Assembly: GCF_000350165.1 (NCBI RefSeq)
Contig: NZ_CAUI01000005.1
Coordinates: 124,001 to 188,000 of the forward strand
Length of the DNA stretch: 64,000 nt
Direction: 5' to 3'
DNA from: Halanaerobium saccharolyticum subsp. saccharolyticum DSM 6643
GTDB lineage: Bacteria > Bacillota > Halanaerobiia > Halanaerobiales > Halanaerobiaceae
Made by a program: the position numbers and the translations under genes. Every line of letters begins with the position of its first letter. Within the stretch, counting starts at the first letter, position 1. Positions 50,551 to 58,648 of the stretch are shown here, piece by piece. The notes beneath the pieces are model-generated. The model was not told the origin of the DNA. It searched no databases and saw only the letters and a program-made list of their open reading frames with translations.

Positions 50551-51141
50551 TTATTTATTAGCTAGTTCAATAATTTCTTCTTTGAGGCGTGAACTTTCAT
50601 TTTTTAATTTTAAATATTCACTTTTAATATTTTCCTTATATTCCTGATCATCTAAGCTTTTAAGGTTTATTTTAATATTTGCTATTGCACTACCAACTGC
50701 TGCATCACCTATATAGGCTGCTACCTCAAAATCACTTGCCAGCATTCTATTTCCAATTTCACTAATTTCTAGACTGAGGCGCATTAATCTAACTGCCTTT
50801 TTGGTCATATCCATTGAAAATTCTACAGCATCTTGACAGACTGCTTTAACTTTGTTTTTGTCTCCAGCTTTATAGCTGTCTAAGATATCTCCCAGAATTT
50901 TACTGTCTTTGTCAATCATTAAAAGCATTTCTTTTTTTAATTCTTCACTTTCAACAAGAATTTCTTGGGCTTCAGTTTCAACATTAGCATATTTTTCTTT
51001 ACCTATCGTTAAATTTGCTATGAAACTTATAACTGCAGCATTTAAAGCTCCACTTAAGGCTGCTGCACTGCCGCCACCAGGAATTGAGTTGCTTGAGCTT
51101 AAATCATTCAAGAATTCTTCGATAGTCTTTTGAGCATACAT
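50551..51141 (-). CDS. fchA: Methenyltetrahydrofolate cyclohydrolase / formiminotetrahydrofolate cyclodeaminase family
   Basis: The 196-aa, all-helical protein belongs to the cyclodeaminase/cyclohydrolase (FTCD C-terminal, FchA) family. The signature SIPGGGSAAALSGALNAAVISF is at residues about 19-40, with MIDKDSKILGDIL near 76-88 and AAYIGDAAVGSAIANIKIN near 141-159. FchA converts 5,10-methenyl-THF to 10-formyl-THF; the related cyclodeaminase acts on formimino-THF. It is first of two genes, before folD, and the altered FolD favours the cyclohydrolase reading. No histidine or glycine/purine degradation genes are near to support the alternative. Confidence 0.85.
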   Translation of the reverse strand: MYAQKTIEEFLNDLSSSNSIPGGGSAAALSGALNAAVISFIANLTIGKEKYANVETEAQEILVESEELKKEMLLMIDKDSKILGDILDSYKAGDKNKVKAVCQDAVEFSMDMTKKAVRLMRLSLEISEIGNRMLASDFEVAAYIGDAAVGSAIANIKINLKSLDDQEYKENIKSEYLKLKNESSRLKEEIIELANK

Positions 51142-51316
51142 AATAAAACTCCTTTCTAAAATATATTTGCATAAATTAAAATATTAAATTATCCTTATAT
51201 TAGGTTAATTATATTAAAGGAAGCGTCTATAAACAAGTATTAATTTGCTTTAAGCAGTTATCTTAATTATTTTATCAAAAAATTAATTTAAATATTATGA
51301 GGGAAAAGGTGTTTAT

Positions 51317-51946
51317 ATGGAAATTTTAAGTCAGTTAAAAGAAAAAATTATAAGTGCAGTTTTATATTATTATATTGATTTTGTTTATAAAACTAGTAAA
51401 ATTGAAAAAAAAGGGAACCTGAAATATCTAGAATCTGACTATCCAGACAAATTTGTTTTATTTATCTGGCATGGTGATAGCTATTGTTATTATCCGTTCT
51501 TAAAAAGAAAGAAATTAAATATTGTAACAACTCAAAATAAAAGAGGGGGAGTAATTACTCGAATCAGTAATCATTTTGGTTATGATGTTTTGAGACTGCC
51601 AGATACTGCTGCTGATGGTAACTATATGTTTCAGTTAAAAAGTCAAATTAATAAAACAAATAATGCGAATCTAGTTCTTTCAGTTGATGGTCCTGAAGGA
51701 CCTGAACATCAAATAAAAGACTTTGCTATTATTATGGCTCTTTTTTCAGATAGAAAAATACTTCCTTTGACTGTTGATATAAAACACAGTGTAAGTTTGA
51801 AGAATAGATGGGATAAATTGAAAATCCCACTACCATTCAATAAAATAACTATTAATGTAAAAAAACCTTTTAAAATTGAAAGAAAAGATAGAAAAGAAAA
51901 GTTTAAATCTTTAAAAAAGGAAATTAAGAAATCAATGGAAAATTAA
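51317..51946 (+). CDS. DUF374 lysophospholipid-acyltransferase-like protein
   Basis: The 209-aa protein matches DUF374, a group related to lipid A and phospholipid acyltransferases. Conserved parts are LFIWHGDSYCYYPFLK (His-acid type site near residues 50-65), TTQNKRGGVITRISNHFGYDVLRLP near 74-98 and SVDGPEGPEHQIKDFAIIMALF near 120-141. DUF374 proteins occur mainly in bacteria with an outer membrane, and a role in acylating an envelope lipid is expected but not proven for this family. It stands alone, divergent from fchA across a 175-nt gap with no confident promoter, and runs toward deoR with only 17 nt between the stops and no terminator seen. Confidence 0.8.
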   Translation: MEILSQLKEKIISAVLYYYIDFVYKTSKIEKKGNLKYLESDYPDKFVLFIWHGDSYCYYPFLKRKKLNIVTTQNKRGGVITRISNHFGYDVLRLPDTAADGNYMFQLKSQINKTNNANLVLSVDGPEGPEHQIKDFAIIMALFSDRKILPLTVDIKHSVSLKNRWDKLKIPLPFNKITINVKKPFKIERKDRKEKFKSLKKEIKKSMEN

Positions 51947-51963
51947 GAAAAAAACAATTCAAT

Positions 51964-52725
51964 CTAAGCTCCTGCTCTAAATATTTTTGTATATTGTTGA
52001 TATTTTTTGAATTTATTTTCACTTAAATTTTCATCAGTTATAACTTCGTTTATATCTTTAAAATCTGCTATTTTATAGAACGAAGCATTATCAAATTTGT
52101 TGCTTTCGCTCAAAATATAACTCTGATCACTGCATTCTATCATTGCTTTTTTGCTGCTTGCTTCAATTGGGCTGGCAGTTGATAATGCTAGATTTAAATC
52201 AATACCATTTACACCTAAAAAAGCTTTATCAAAATGCATTTCTCTAATCTGTTTTTCAGTTATTGGCCCCTCTATAGTTCGAGCTATATGAAAATAATCC
52301 CCTCCCAAAACAGAGATATCATAATCATTTTTATTGCTTAACTCCACAATTATATCAACAGAATTTGTAACAATTTTTAAATTTTTAGCTTTTATTTTTT
52401 TTGCCATTAAATAAGTTAAAGTACTGGAGTTTATTGCAATTATCTCACCGTCTTTTATCAAATTAGCGGCATATTTAGCAATTGCTGTTTTTTCTTCAAT
52501 GTTTTCCTTAGTTTTTTTAAGAAAATTATATTCATTGTTAAATTTGTCAATTAAAACTGCTCCCCCATGTGTTCTTTTAACATAGCCTTTTTTTTCTAGT
52601 TCATCCAGATCGCGTCTGATAGTTGACTCTGAAACATTAAAGTTATTTGATAATTTTTTAATAGTAATAGTTTTATTTAAATTTAGTTTGTTAATTATTT
52701 TGAGTAGACGTTCTTCTTTTAGCAT
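51964..52725 (-). CDS. DeoR/GlpR-family transcription repressor
   Basis: The 253-aa protein has the DeoR-family helix-turn-helix (TIKKLSNNFNVSESTIRRDLDELEKKGYV, residues about 21-49, followed by RTHGGAVL) and a sugar-phosphate-sensing domain (EIIAINSSTLTYLMAKKI near 94-111, SVLGGDY near 138-144, FLGVNGIDLNLALST near 168-182). Such repressors respond to phosphorylated sugars or glycerol-type metabolites. It is divergent from the 1,3-propanediol dehydrogenase gene, and two AACTT/AAGTT dyads lie between them, so it is the natural candidate to control that gene. AAGGAGAGG precedes its ATG. Confidence 0.85.
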   Translation of the reverse strand: MLKEERLLKIINKLNLNKTITIKKLSNNFNVSESTIRRDLDELEKKGYVKRTHGGAVLIDKFNNEYNFLKKTKENIEEKTAIAKYAANLIKDGEIIAINSSTLTYLMAKKIKAKNLKIVTNSVDIIVELSNKNDYDISVLGGDYFHIARTIEGPITEKQIREMHFDKAFLGVNGIDLNLALSTASPIEASSKKAMIECSDQSYILSESNKFDNASFYKIADFKDINEVITDENLSENKFKKYQQYTKIFRAGA

Positions 52726-52860
52726 CTAAACCTCTCCTTTTTTATACCTAATTATAATTTTAACAATTCTTTTAAATATAATCAAGAATTATGATATTTT
52801 TTGCAATAAATAAACTTTAAAAGCTGAATAAATGCTAGTTATTGAAATATTTTGCTCAAA

Positions 52861-52903
52861 AACTTGCAAAAGTTGTCATAATATAGTAAACTTAATCCAA
52901 GTT
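52861..52903 (+). promoter_or_regulatory. Paired dyads in the promoter region of the dhaT-like gene
   Basis: AACTTGCAAAAGTT (52861-52874) and AACTTAATCCAAGTT (52889-52903) are inverted repeats AACTT-N4/5-AAGTT about 28 bp apart. Possible -10 boxes are CATAAT at 52877-52882 or TATAGT at 52882-52887; no good -35 box is seen. Binding by the divergent DeoR-type regulator is an inference. The rest of the 210-nt gap (52726-52935) shows nothing further. Confidence 0.5.
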
Positions 52904-52935
52904 AAATTATTCACAATTATAAGGAGGAAATTTTT

Positions 52936-54111
52936 ATGTCAGATTATTACGATTATATGTTACCAACAGTTAATTTTATGGGTGCCGGTTGTGTAGAAGT
53001 AGTTGGAGAGAGATGTAAAATTTTAGGAGCTGAAAAAGTTTTATTAGTTACTGATGATTATTTAAACAGTTTAGAATCAGGACCAGTCCAGATAGTTGGA
53101 GATTATTTAAATAAATCTGGCTTAGAATATGTTATTTTTGATGGGGTAACTCCAAATCCTAAAGATAAAGATGTATATGCAGGATTAGAAATTTATGAAA
53201 AAGAAAATTGTGACATGATTGTTACAGTTGGTGGAGGAAGTCCACATGATTGTGGTAAAGCAATTGGGGTAGCAGCTACCCACGATGGTGACTTGTATCA
53301 GGATTATGCGGGGATTGAGAAACTAGAAAATGAAACACCACCGATGGTCTGTGTTAATACAACAGCGGGAACTGCTAGTGAAGTTACCAGACACGCTGTA
53401 ATTACTGATACTTCTCAGACTCCAAATGTGAAATTTGTAATTGTTAGTTGGAGAAATACTCCTGATGTTTCAATAAATGATCCGGAGTTAATGGTTGATA
53501 AACCAGCTGGACTTACAGCAGCTACTGGAATGGATGCTTTAACTCATGCTTTAGAGACTTATGTTTCTACAGGTGCTAATCCTTTAACTGATGCAGCAGC
53601 CTTAGAGGCAATGAAGCTGATAGCTGAAAATCTGAGAAATGCTGTTTATAATGGTCAGGATATTGAAGCAAGAGAAAATATGGCTAATGCTTCAGTTCTT
53701 TCAGGTTTTGCTTTTAATAACGGTGGTTTAGGTTATGTTCATGCAATGGCCCATCAATTGGGTGGATTCTATGATATGCCGCATGGTATTGCAAATGCAA
53801 TCTTACTTCCTTATGTAGAAAAGTTTAATTTAGGAGCTAAATTAGAACGTTTTGCAAAGATAGCAGAAATATTTGGTGTAAATACTGAGGGAATGTCTAC
53901 AAGAGAAGCGGCAGAATCTTCTTTAGAGGCAATAAAACAGCTAGCTAAAGATATTGGAATTCCTACTTCTTTAAGTGAATCAAAATTTGATATTAAAAAA
54001 GAAGACTTTGAAGAAATGGCGAAATATGCATTAGAAGATGGTAATGCAGGAACTAACCCAAGAAAAGGAACTGTAGAACAGGTAAAATCTATTTTCGAAG
54101 ATGCAATGTAA
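52936..54111 (+). CDS. dhaT: 1,3-propanediol dehydrogenase / iron-containing alcohol dehydrogenase (DhaT type)
   Basis: The 391-aa protein follows the DhaT subgroup closely: YDYMLPTVNFMGAGC at the start, TVGGGSPHDCGKAIG near residues 96-110, NTTAGTASEVTRHAVIT near 138-154 and FVIVSWRNTPDVSINDP near 163-179. The iron ligands lie in GMDALTHALETY (Asp, His), YVHAMAHQLGG (His) and DMPHGIANAILLPY (His). It reduces 3-hydroxypropionaldehyde to 1,3-propanediol, or other short aldehydes to alcohols, with NADH. It lies before the regulators and the diol dehydratase operon, so it may remove the aldehyde made from glycerol or propanediol. Preceded by AGGAGG; terminator at 54162. Confidence 0.9.
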   Translation: MSDYYDYMLPTVNFMGAGCVEVVGERCKILGAEKVLLVTDDYLNSLESGPVQIVGDYLNKSGLEYVIFDGVTPNPKDKDVYAGLEIYEKENCDMIVTVGGGSPHDCGKAIGVAATHDGDLYQDYAGIEKLENETPPMVCVNTTAGTASEVTRHAVITDTSQTPNVKFVIVSWRNTPDVSINDPELMVDKPAGLTAATGMDALTHALETYVSTGANPLTDAAALEAMKLIAENLRNAVYNGQDIEARENMANASVLSGFAFNNGGLGYVHAMAHQLGGFYDMPHGIANAILLPYVEKFNLGAKLERFAKIAEIFGVNTEGMSTREAAESSLEAIKQLAKDIGIPTSLSESKFDIKKEDFEEMAKYALEDGNAGTNPRKGTVEQVKSIFEDAM

Positions 54112-54161
54112 ATGTTATATAAATATAAAGTCAATTATAATTTCATAGTATTATAATATTT

Positions 54162-54203
54162 GCCGGGTGAATTATTAATTTAATTTTACCCGGTATTTTT
54201 TTT
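54162..54203 (+). terminator. Rho-independent terminator
   Basis: GCCGGGTGAAT (54162-54172) pairs with ATTTTACCCGGT (54183-54194) with G-U pairs, followed by A and a run of nine T. It ends the dhaT-like transcript. Confidence 0.88.
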
Positions 54204-54280
54204 GAGAAAATATAGATTATTAAATATATATTTGTGTTAGAGTATTAAAAATATTATAATAATAAGAGGAGGTGATAAAT

Positions 54281-55501
54281 ATTAATACTAATTATACTTT
54301 AAATGAATTAATTAATATTGAAATTTTACAGGGGATACAGGATAAATTTGCTGATGCAACAGGGTTAGCAGCTGTAATTGTTAATCGAGAAGGAATACCT
54401 GTCACAAGGCCCAGTAATTTTACTTCTTTTTGTAGTTCAGTTAGATCATGCAGCAAAGGATTTCAAAAATGCAAATTATCTGATTCTCAGGGAGGTATAA
54501 ATGCTAAAGAACGTGGGAAACCAGCTCCTTATGTTTGTGAGCATGGTCTGATAGATGTTGCTGCGCCTATTATTTTGGAAAACAGTTTCATAGGTACTAT
54601 TTTATGTGGACAGATAATTTCAGAAGAGGAAGGAAGAGAAAAAACACTAAATCGGGTTAAAGAAAGAGTTAAAGATCATGATATTGATTTTGAAATTTTA
54701 AAAGAAAAATTTAATGATCTTGAAGTTATGCCTCGTGAAAAAATAATAGCTGCAGCAGAGTTTCTTTCTTTATCAGCAAATTATATAGCTAAAATGGGAT
54801 TAGTCAATATTTATCAACAAGAATTAATAGAAGAATCTAGGAATAGAAGACAATTAGAAGAGCATTTAAGGACTAAACAATTAAAAATACTACAATCACA
54901 AGTAAATCCTCATTTTTTATTTAATGTTCTTAATTCAATTGCAAGATTAGCTTTGATCGAAAATGCTCAAGAAACTGAAGATGTTACTTATGCTCTTTCT
55001 GATCTGTTAAGATATAGTTTGAGAAATATAGAAGAAATAGTCAATTTAGAGGATGAATTAAATTGTGTTAATGATTATATTGTAATTCAAAAAAAGCGTT
55101 ATCGTGATCAATTTAAGTTTGAAATTGACATTGACAAAGAACTATATGATATAAATATTCCTTTATTATCTATTCAACCATTAATAGAAAATGCGATCAT
55201 TCATGGGTTTAAGGAAAGAGACTCCGGGACTATTGAAATAAAAGCGAAAGTAGAGAAAGAAAAAGTTGTAATAATTGTTAAAGATGATGGCGGTGGAATA
55301 AGTAGTAATATTTTAAATAATATTTTAACTTCTGAAGATGAAAATAAAGAAAGAATAACTACTCATATTACTGGTATTGGAGTCAATAATGTGCATAAAA
55401 GATTAAATTATTATTTTGGTAATGAATATGGCCTTGAAATTAATAGTCAATTAGGTCAGGGAACAGAAGTTAAAATTAATCTACCCAAAAATAATGTTTA
55501 G
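54281..55501 (+). CDS. PocR-domain sensor histidine kinase (LytS/YesM type)
   Basis: The protein (406 aa from ATT 54281) starts with a PocR sensory domain (residues about 8-160; Cys-rich segment CSSVRSCSKGFQKCKLSD, then GKPAPYVCEHGLIDVAAPI and GTILCGQI) and continues with a His_kinase domain (QSQVNPHFLFNVLNSIARLA near 205-224; the His in NPHFLF is the likely phosphorylation site) and a HATPase domain (PLIENAIIHGF, then DDGGGIS and GIGVNNVHKRL). No membrane segment, so it is a cytosolic sensor. PocR domains bind small diols in the Salmonella pdu regulator. The SD site AGGAGGTG (54267-54274) is 6 nt before ATT 54281; GTG 54272 lies inside it. Partner of the regulator that follows. Confidence 0.87.
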   Translation: MNTNYTLNELINIEILQGIQDKFADATGLAAVIVNREGIPVTRPSNFTSFCSSVRSCSKGFQKCKLSDSQGGINAKERGKPAPYVCEHGLIDVAAPIILENSFIGTILCGQIISEEEGREKTLNRVKERVKDHDIDFEILKEKFNDLEVMPREKIIAAAEFLSLSANYIAKMGLVNIYQQELIEESRNRRQLEEHLRTKQLKILQSQVNPHFLFNVLNSIARLALIENAQETEDVTYALSDLLRYSLRNIEEIVNLEDELNCVNDYIVIQKKRYRDQFKFEIDIDKELYDINIPLLSIQPLIENAIIHGFKERDSGTIEIKAKVEKEKVVIIVKDDGGGISSNILNNILTSEDENKERITTHITGIGVNNVHKRLNYYFGNEYGLEINSQLGQGTEVKINLPKNNV

Positions 55502-55565
55502 TAATTATTTTTAAATTAAAATCCTTATTAAATTTATAAATTTATCCAAGCGTGGGAGGATTGTA

Positions 55566-57182
55566 ATGTACAAAATAATGATAGTGGATGATGAGTATCT
55601 AGAAAGAAAGGCCCTTTCAATTATTTTAAAAAACAGATGCTCTGTAAAAGACATAGAAATAGTTGGAAAAGTTGCGAATGGTGAAGAAGCTATAGAAATT
55701 GCAAAAGAGAATGAAATCGACATTATATTTATTGATATTAGAATGCCCAAAAAGGATGGACTACAAGCTATAAAAGAAATAAAAAGTATTTTACCTGAGG
55801 CGAGATTTGTTATTATGACAGCTTATGATGAGTTTGAATATGTTCAAGAAGCATTAAAACTTAATATAGAAGAATATCTTTTAAAACCTGTAAAACCAGA
55901 AAAGGTAAATTCTGTAATAGAAAAAATAGTTGAAAAAATAAAAAAAAGAAGAGAAGAAGAGCAGGTAAAAGAAAAGTTGAAAGAAAAACTAGATATGGTG
56001 CTTCCCTATATTAAAATGTCTTTTGTTTTTGATCTTATTTTCTTAGATATAGATACTGTTGAAGAAATTAAAAATAGAACTAGCTTTTTTAATATAAATG
56101 ATCTTCCTTCAGCTGTAATGATTGCTGATATAGATAAGTTTGCAAGAAGAACTGTTGATCAAGACGAAATAGAAAGACAGCTCTTAAAAAAGAAAGTTTT
56201 CAGTATAATAAAAGAATTTGCCGTTGATTATCCTTCTTTAATGATTGTTCCAATGTCAAGTGATAAAATTATAATATTGTATTTTGGTAATCAAATATAT
56301 GATAATAAACATATAAAAAATTGGTTGAGGCAAATTGCTAATAAAATGGTAGATAATATCAAAGAAAGAACTAACTTTACAATTAAAATAGGAATAGGAA
56401 GTTATTATGATGATCCTAAAGTAGTTGGTCGATCTTATTATGAAGCTTTAGGAGCAATTAGAAATTCTTTTTTGCTGGGAGAAAGATCTGTAATTCATTG
56501 GGAAGATGTTAAAAATCAAGATTATGAAGACTTAGCTTATCCTTATGATATTGAGCGCAAATTATTAGAAAAATTAAAATCTAATAAAACAAATCAATTA
56601 TTAGAGTTAATAGACACGCTTTTTGAAAATTGGCAGATAGATGATAATTTTAATTCAATGCTTGTAAAGTCCAGATTATTGGAATTATTGGGGGTTTTAT
56701 CACGTTCAGCAGTAGAAGCAGGTGCAAACTATAAAGATGTTTCACCAGTAAATTATAAATATACGCAGCAGCTTTTTGATATTAATACTATAATTGATTT
56801 AAAAGAGTGGCTTTACTCATTATGTATTAAACTCTTTAAAAAAATTAATGAAGTAGATGAAAAGTTTAAAGAAAAGATAATTTATGGTGGGGTTAAATAT
56901 ATTAATTTGAATTATACAAATGATATTTCTTTAAGTGAAGCAGCAGAAGTATCGAATTTAAGTGTGCATTATTTTAGCCGGGTTTTTAAAAAAGAAATGG
57001 GATGTACATTTAAAGAATATATTACAACATTAAGAATAGAATCAGCGAAGAGAAAATTAAAAAATGAAGATGAAAATATTTCTAATATAGCAAAAGAGGT
57101 TGGATATAATAATTCTGGATATTTTAGTAGAGTTTTTAAAGAATACGAAGGAATCTCACCTTCCACATATAGAAATTCTTAG
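55566..57182 (+). CDS. YesN-like response regulator with AraC DNA-binding domain
   Basis: The 538-aa protein has a receiver domain (VDDEYLERKAL at residues 7-17, phospho-acceptor Asp in FIDIRMPKKDG, Lys in YLLKPVKPEKV), a middle region of about 300 residues of unknown type, and two AraC-type helix-turn-helix motifs at the end (LSEAAEVSNLSVHYFSRVFKK and ISNIAKEVGYNNSGYFSRVFKE). It forms a two-component pair with the PocR kinase 64 nt upstream and precedes the microcompartment operon, so it most likely activates that operon when a diol or glycerol is present. ATG 55566 follows GGGAGG. Confidence 0.9.
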   Translation: MYKIMIVDDEYLERKALSIILKNRCSVKDIEIVGKVANGEEAIEIAKENEIDIIFIDIRMPKKDGLQAIKEIKSILPEARFVIMTAYDEFEYVQEALKLNIEEYLLKPVKPEKVNSVIEKIVEKIKKRREEEQVKEKLKEKLDMVLPYIKMSFVFDLIFLDIDTVEEIKNRTSFFNINDLPSAVMIADIDKFARRTVDQDEIERQLLKKKVFSIIKEFAVDYPSLMIVPMSSDKIIILYFGNQIYDNKHIKNWLRQIANKMVDNIKERTNFTIKIGIGSYYDDPKVVGRSYYEALGAIRNSFLLGERSVIHWEDVKNQDYEDLAYPYDIERKLLEKLKSNKTNQLLELIDTLFENWQIDDNFNSMLVKSRLLELLGVLSRSAVEAGANYKDVSPVNYKYTQQLFDINTIIDLKEWLYSLCIKLFKKINEVDEKFKEKIIYGGVKYINLNYTNDISLSEAAEVSNLSVHYFSRVFKKEMGCTFKEYITTLRIESAKRKLKNEDENISNIAKEVGYNNSGYFSRVFKEYEGISPSTYRNS

Positions 57183-57191
57183 AAGTTAATT

Positions 57192-57234
57192 GATGTCAAT
57201 TATTTTTAGATTATAATAATTGGCATCTTTTTTT
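57192..57234 (+). terminator. Rho-independent terminator
   Basis: GATGTCAATTATT (57192-57204) and AATAATTGGCATC (57215-57227) form a 13-bp stem with one G-U pair and a 10-nt loop, followed by seven T. Confidence 0.92.
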
Positions 57235-57278
57235 ATGGATATTTATTATAATTTTATGTCATAAATATTAAAAAATAT

Positions 57279-57291
57279 GTTATACGATAAC
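57279..57291 (+). promoter_or_regulatory. Candidate activator dyad before the microcompartment operon
   Basis: GTTATACGATAAC is a perfect inverted repeat GTTAT-N3-ATAAC, and a related GTTATGATAAT occurs near 57348. TATAAT at 57323-57328 could be the -10 box but has no good -35, as expected for an activator-dependent promoter. The remainder of the gap 57235-57467 is AT-rich with no other clear signal. Confidence 0.4.
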
Positions 57292-57467
57292 TGCTGCGAT
57301 ATATTATAATTGTCAGAAAAATTATAATATAAAAAATATAACAAAAAGTTATGATAATAGCACAATTTTCTGTAAAGGTAATCATAAAGTTTTTGTTAAT
57401 TATAAGTAGTAAGAGCAAAAAAATAATTAAATATTTTACAAATTTTATCAAGGAAGGGGGAAAGACA

Positions 57468-57743
57468 ATGGGTAGAGAAGCTTTAGGGCTTGTTGAAACT
57501 ATTGGTTTTGTAGCTGCTATAAAAGCTGCTGATGCTATGGTTAAGTCAGCGAATGTTAAATTAGTTGGGTACGAGAAAATAGGTTCTGGATTAATTACCG
57601 TTATGGTAAGAGGTGATGTCGGAGCTACCAAAGCTGCTACAGATGCCGGGGCTGCTGCGGGTAGAAAGGTTGGAGAAGTTGTCTCCGTACATGTAATTCC
57701 ACGCCCCCATGAAGATGTAGATTTACTTCTTCAACAAGAATAA
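57468..57743 (+). CDS. pduA: Bacterial microcompartment shell protein, PduA/EutM type
   Basis: The 91-aa protein is a single BMC domain that forms hexameric tiles of the shell. Typical features: [29 protein letters not shown] at the start, the pore-loop region [18 protein letters not shown] (pore residues GSG near 39-41) and the end [14 protein letters not shown]. The GSG pore lets small polar substrates such as diols and glycerol through in PduA. ATG 57468 follows AAGGAAGGGGG; an upstream in-frame extension to 57351 fits no family. First gene of the operon, 32 nt before pduB. Confidence 0.94.
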   Translation: MGREALGLVETIGFVAAIKAADAMVKSANVKLVGYEKIGSGLITVMVRGDVGATKAATDAGAAAGRKVGEVVSVHVIPRPHEDVDLLLQQE

Positions 57744-57775
57744 AAGAATAAAGACGGAGAGGAGGGTTAATTGAT

Positions 57776-58600
57776 ATGGATGATAAGAAGATTAATGAAC
57801 TTGTTAATGAGGTATTAAACAGGATTCAAAAATCTGAAGATGAAAAAAGTACAGAAAAAAAAGTTGAAAAGAGCGCAAATAAAAAAGGTGGTGAAGCTAA
57901 ATTGAATCTGGCTAATGAAGTAACTGAATTTATAGGAACAACTATTGGAGATACAATTGGTCTTGTTATTGCAAATCTTGATCCTAAATTAAGAGAAATG
58001 ATGGGTATTGATAAAAAATATCGCTCTTTAGGTATTATTGGTGCGAGAACTGGTGCAGGTCCTCAGATATATGCTGCAGATGAAGCGGTAAAAGCTTCAA
58101 ATACTGAGGTAGTAAAAATAGAGCTTCCAAGAGACACTAAGGGTGGAGCAGGTCACGGTTCCTTAATTGTCTTTGGAGCTGAAGAAGTTTCTGATGCTAG
58201 AAGAGCAGTCCAGGTATGTTTAGAAGAACTTGATCGTACATTTGGTGATGTTTATGCAAATGAAGCAGGTCACTTAGAGTTTCAGTATACAGCAAGAGCA
58301 AGTAAAGCATTAAATAAAGCTTTTGGTGCTCCTGAGGGTAAGGCATTTGGTATTAGTGTTGGTGCTCCAGCTGCAGTTGGGGTTGTTATGGCAGATGTAG
58401 CTGTAAAAGCAGCAACAATAGATGTTATTGGTTTTGCTAGTCCAGCAGATGGTACCAGTCTAACTAATGAGTGCATATTATTCTTCAGTGGTGATTCCGG
58501 TGCAGTTCGTCAGGCAGTAATTGCTGCAAGAGAAGTCGGATTAAAACTCCTCGGCAGTTTAGGTGATAAACCTGAATCAGTAACTAAACCATATATTTAA
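57776..58600 (+). CDS. pduB: Microcompartment shell protein, tandem-domain PduB type
   Basis: The 274-aa protein has two BMC domains in tandem and forms trimers in the shell. After an N-terminal helix MDDKKINELVNEVLNRIQ and a charged linker to about residue 45, the typical EFIGTTIGDTIGLVIANLD begins, followed by SLGIIGARTGAGPQI and, in the second domain, GISVGAPAAVGVVMADVAVKAA and GFASPADGTSLTNE. In Salmonella the N-terminal extension of PduB joins the enzyme core to the shell, and the extension seen here has the same amphipathic character. Strong GGAGGAGGG site upstream. Confidence 0.93.
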   Translation: MDDKKINELVNEVLNRIQKSEDEKSTEKKVEKSANKKGGEAKLNLANEVTEFIGTTIGDTIGLVIANLDPKLREMMGIDKKYRSLGIIGARTGAGPQIYAADEAVKASNTEVVKIELPRDTKGGAGHGSLIVFGAEEVSDARRAVQVCLEELDRTFGDVYANEAGHLEFQYTARASKALNKAFGAPEGKAFGISVGAPAAVGVVMADVAVKAATIDVIGFASPADGTSLTNECILFFSGDSGAVRQAVIAAREVGLKLLGSLGDKPESVTKPYI

Positions 58601-58648
58601 AAATGACTGCAGTATACTATCTTAAAAATTGTTTAAGGAGGGAAAAAA

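Noticed and set aside
57215-57234. TTGGCATC resembling a sigma-54 -24 element before the pdu operon
   Set aside because: There is no GC at the -12 distance, and the sequence is the second arm of a terminator hairpin.
57351-57467. 39-residue N-terminal extension of PduA
   Set aside because: The BMC family starts at the conserved [13 protein letters not shown] 57468 has a strong ribosome site, and the extension lies in the promoter region.
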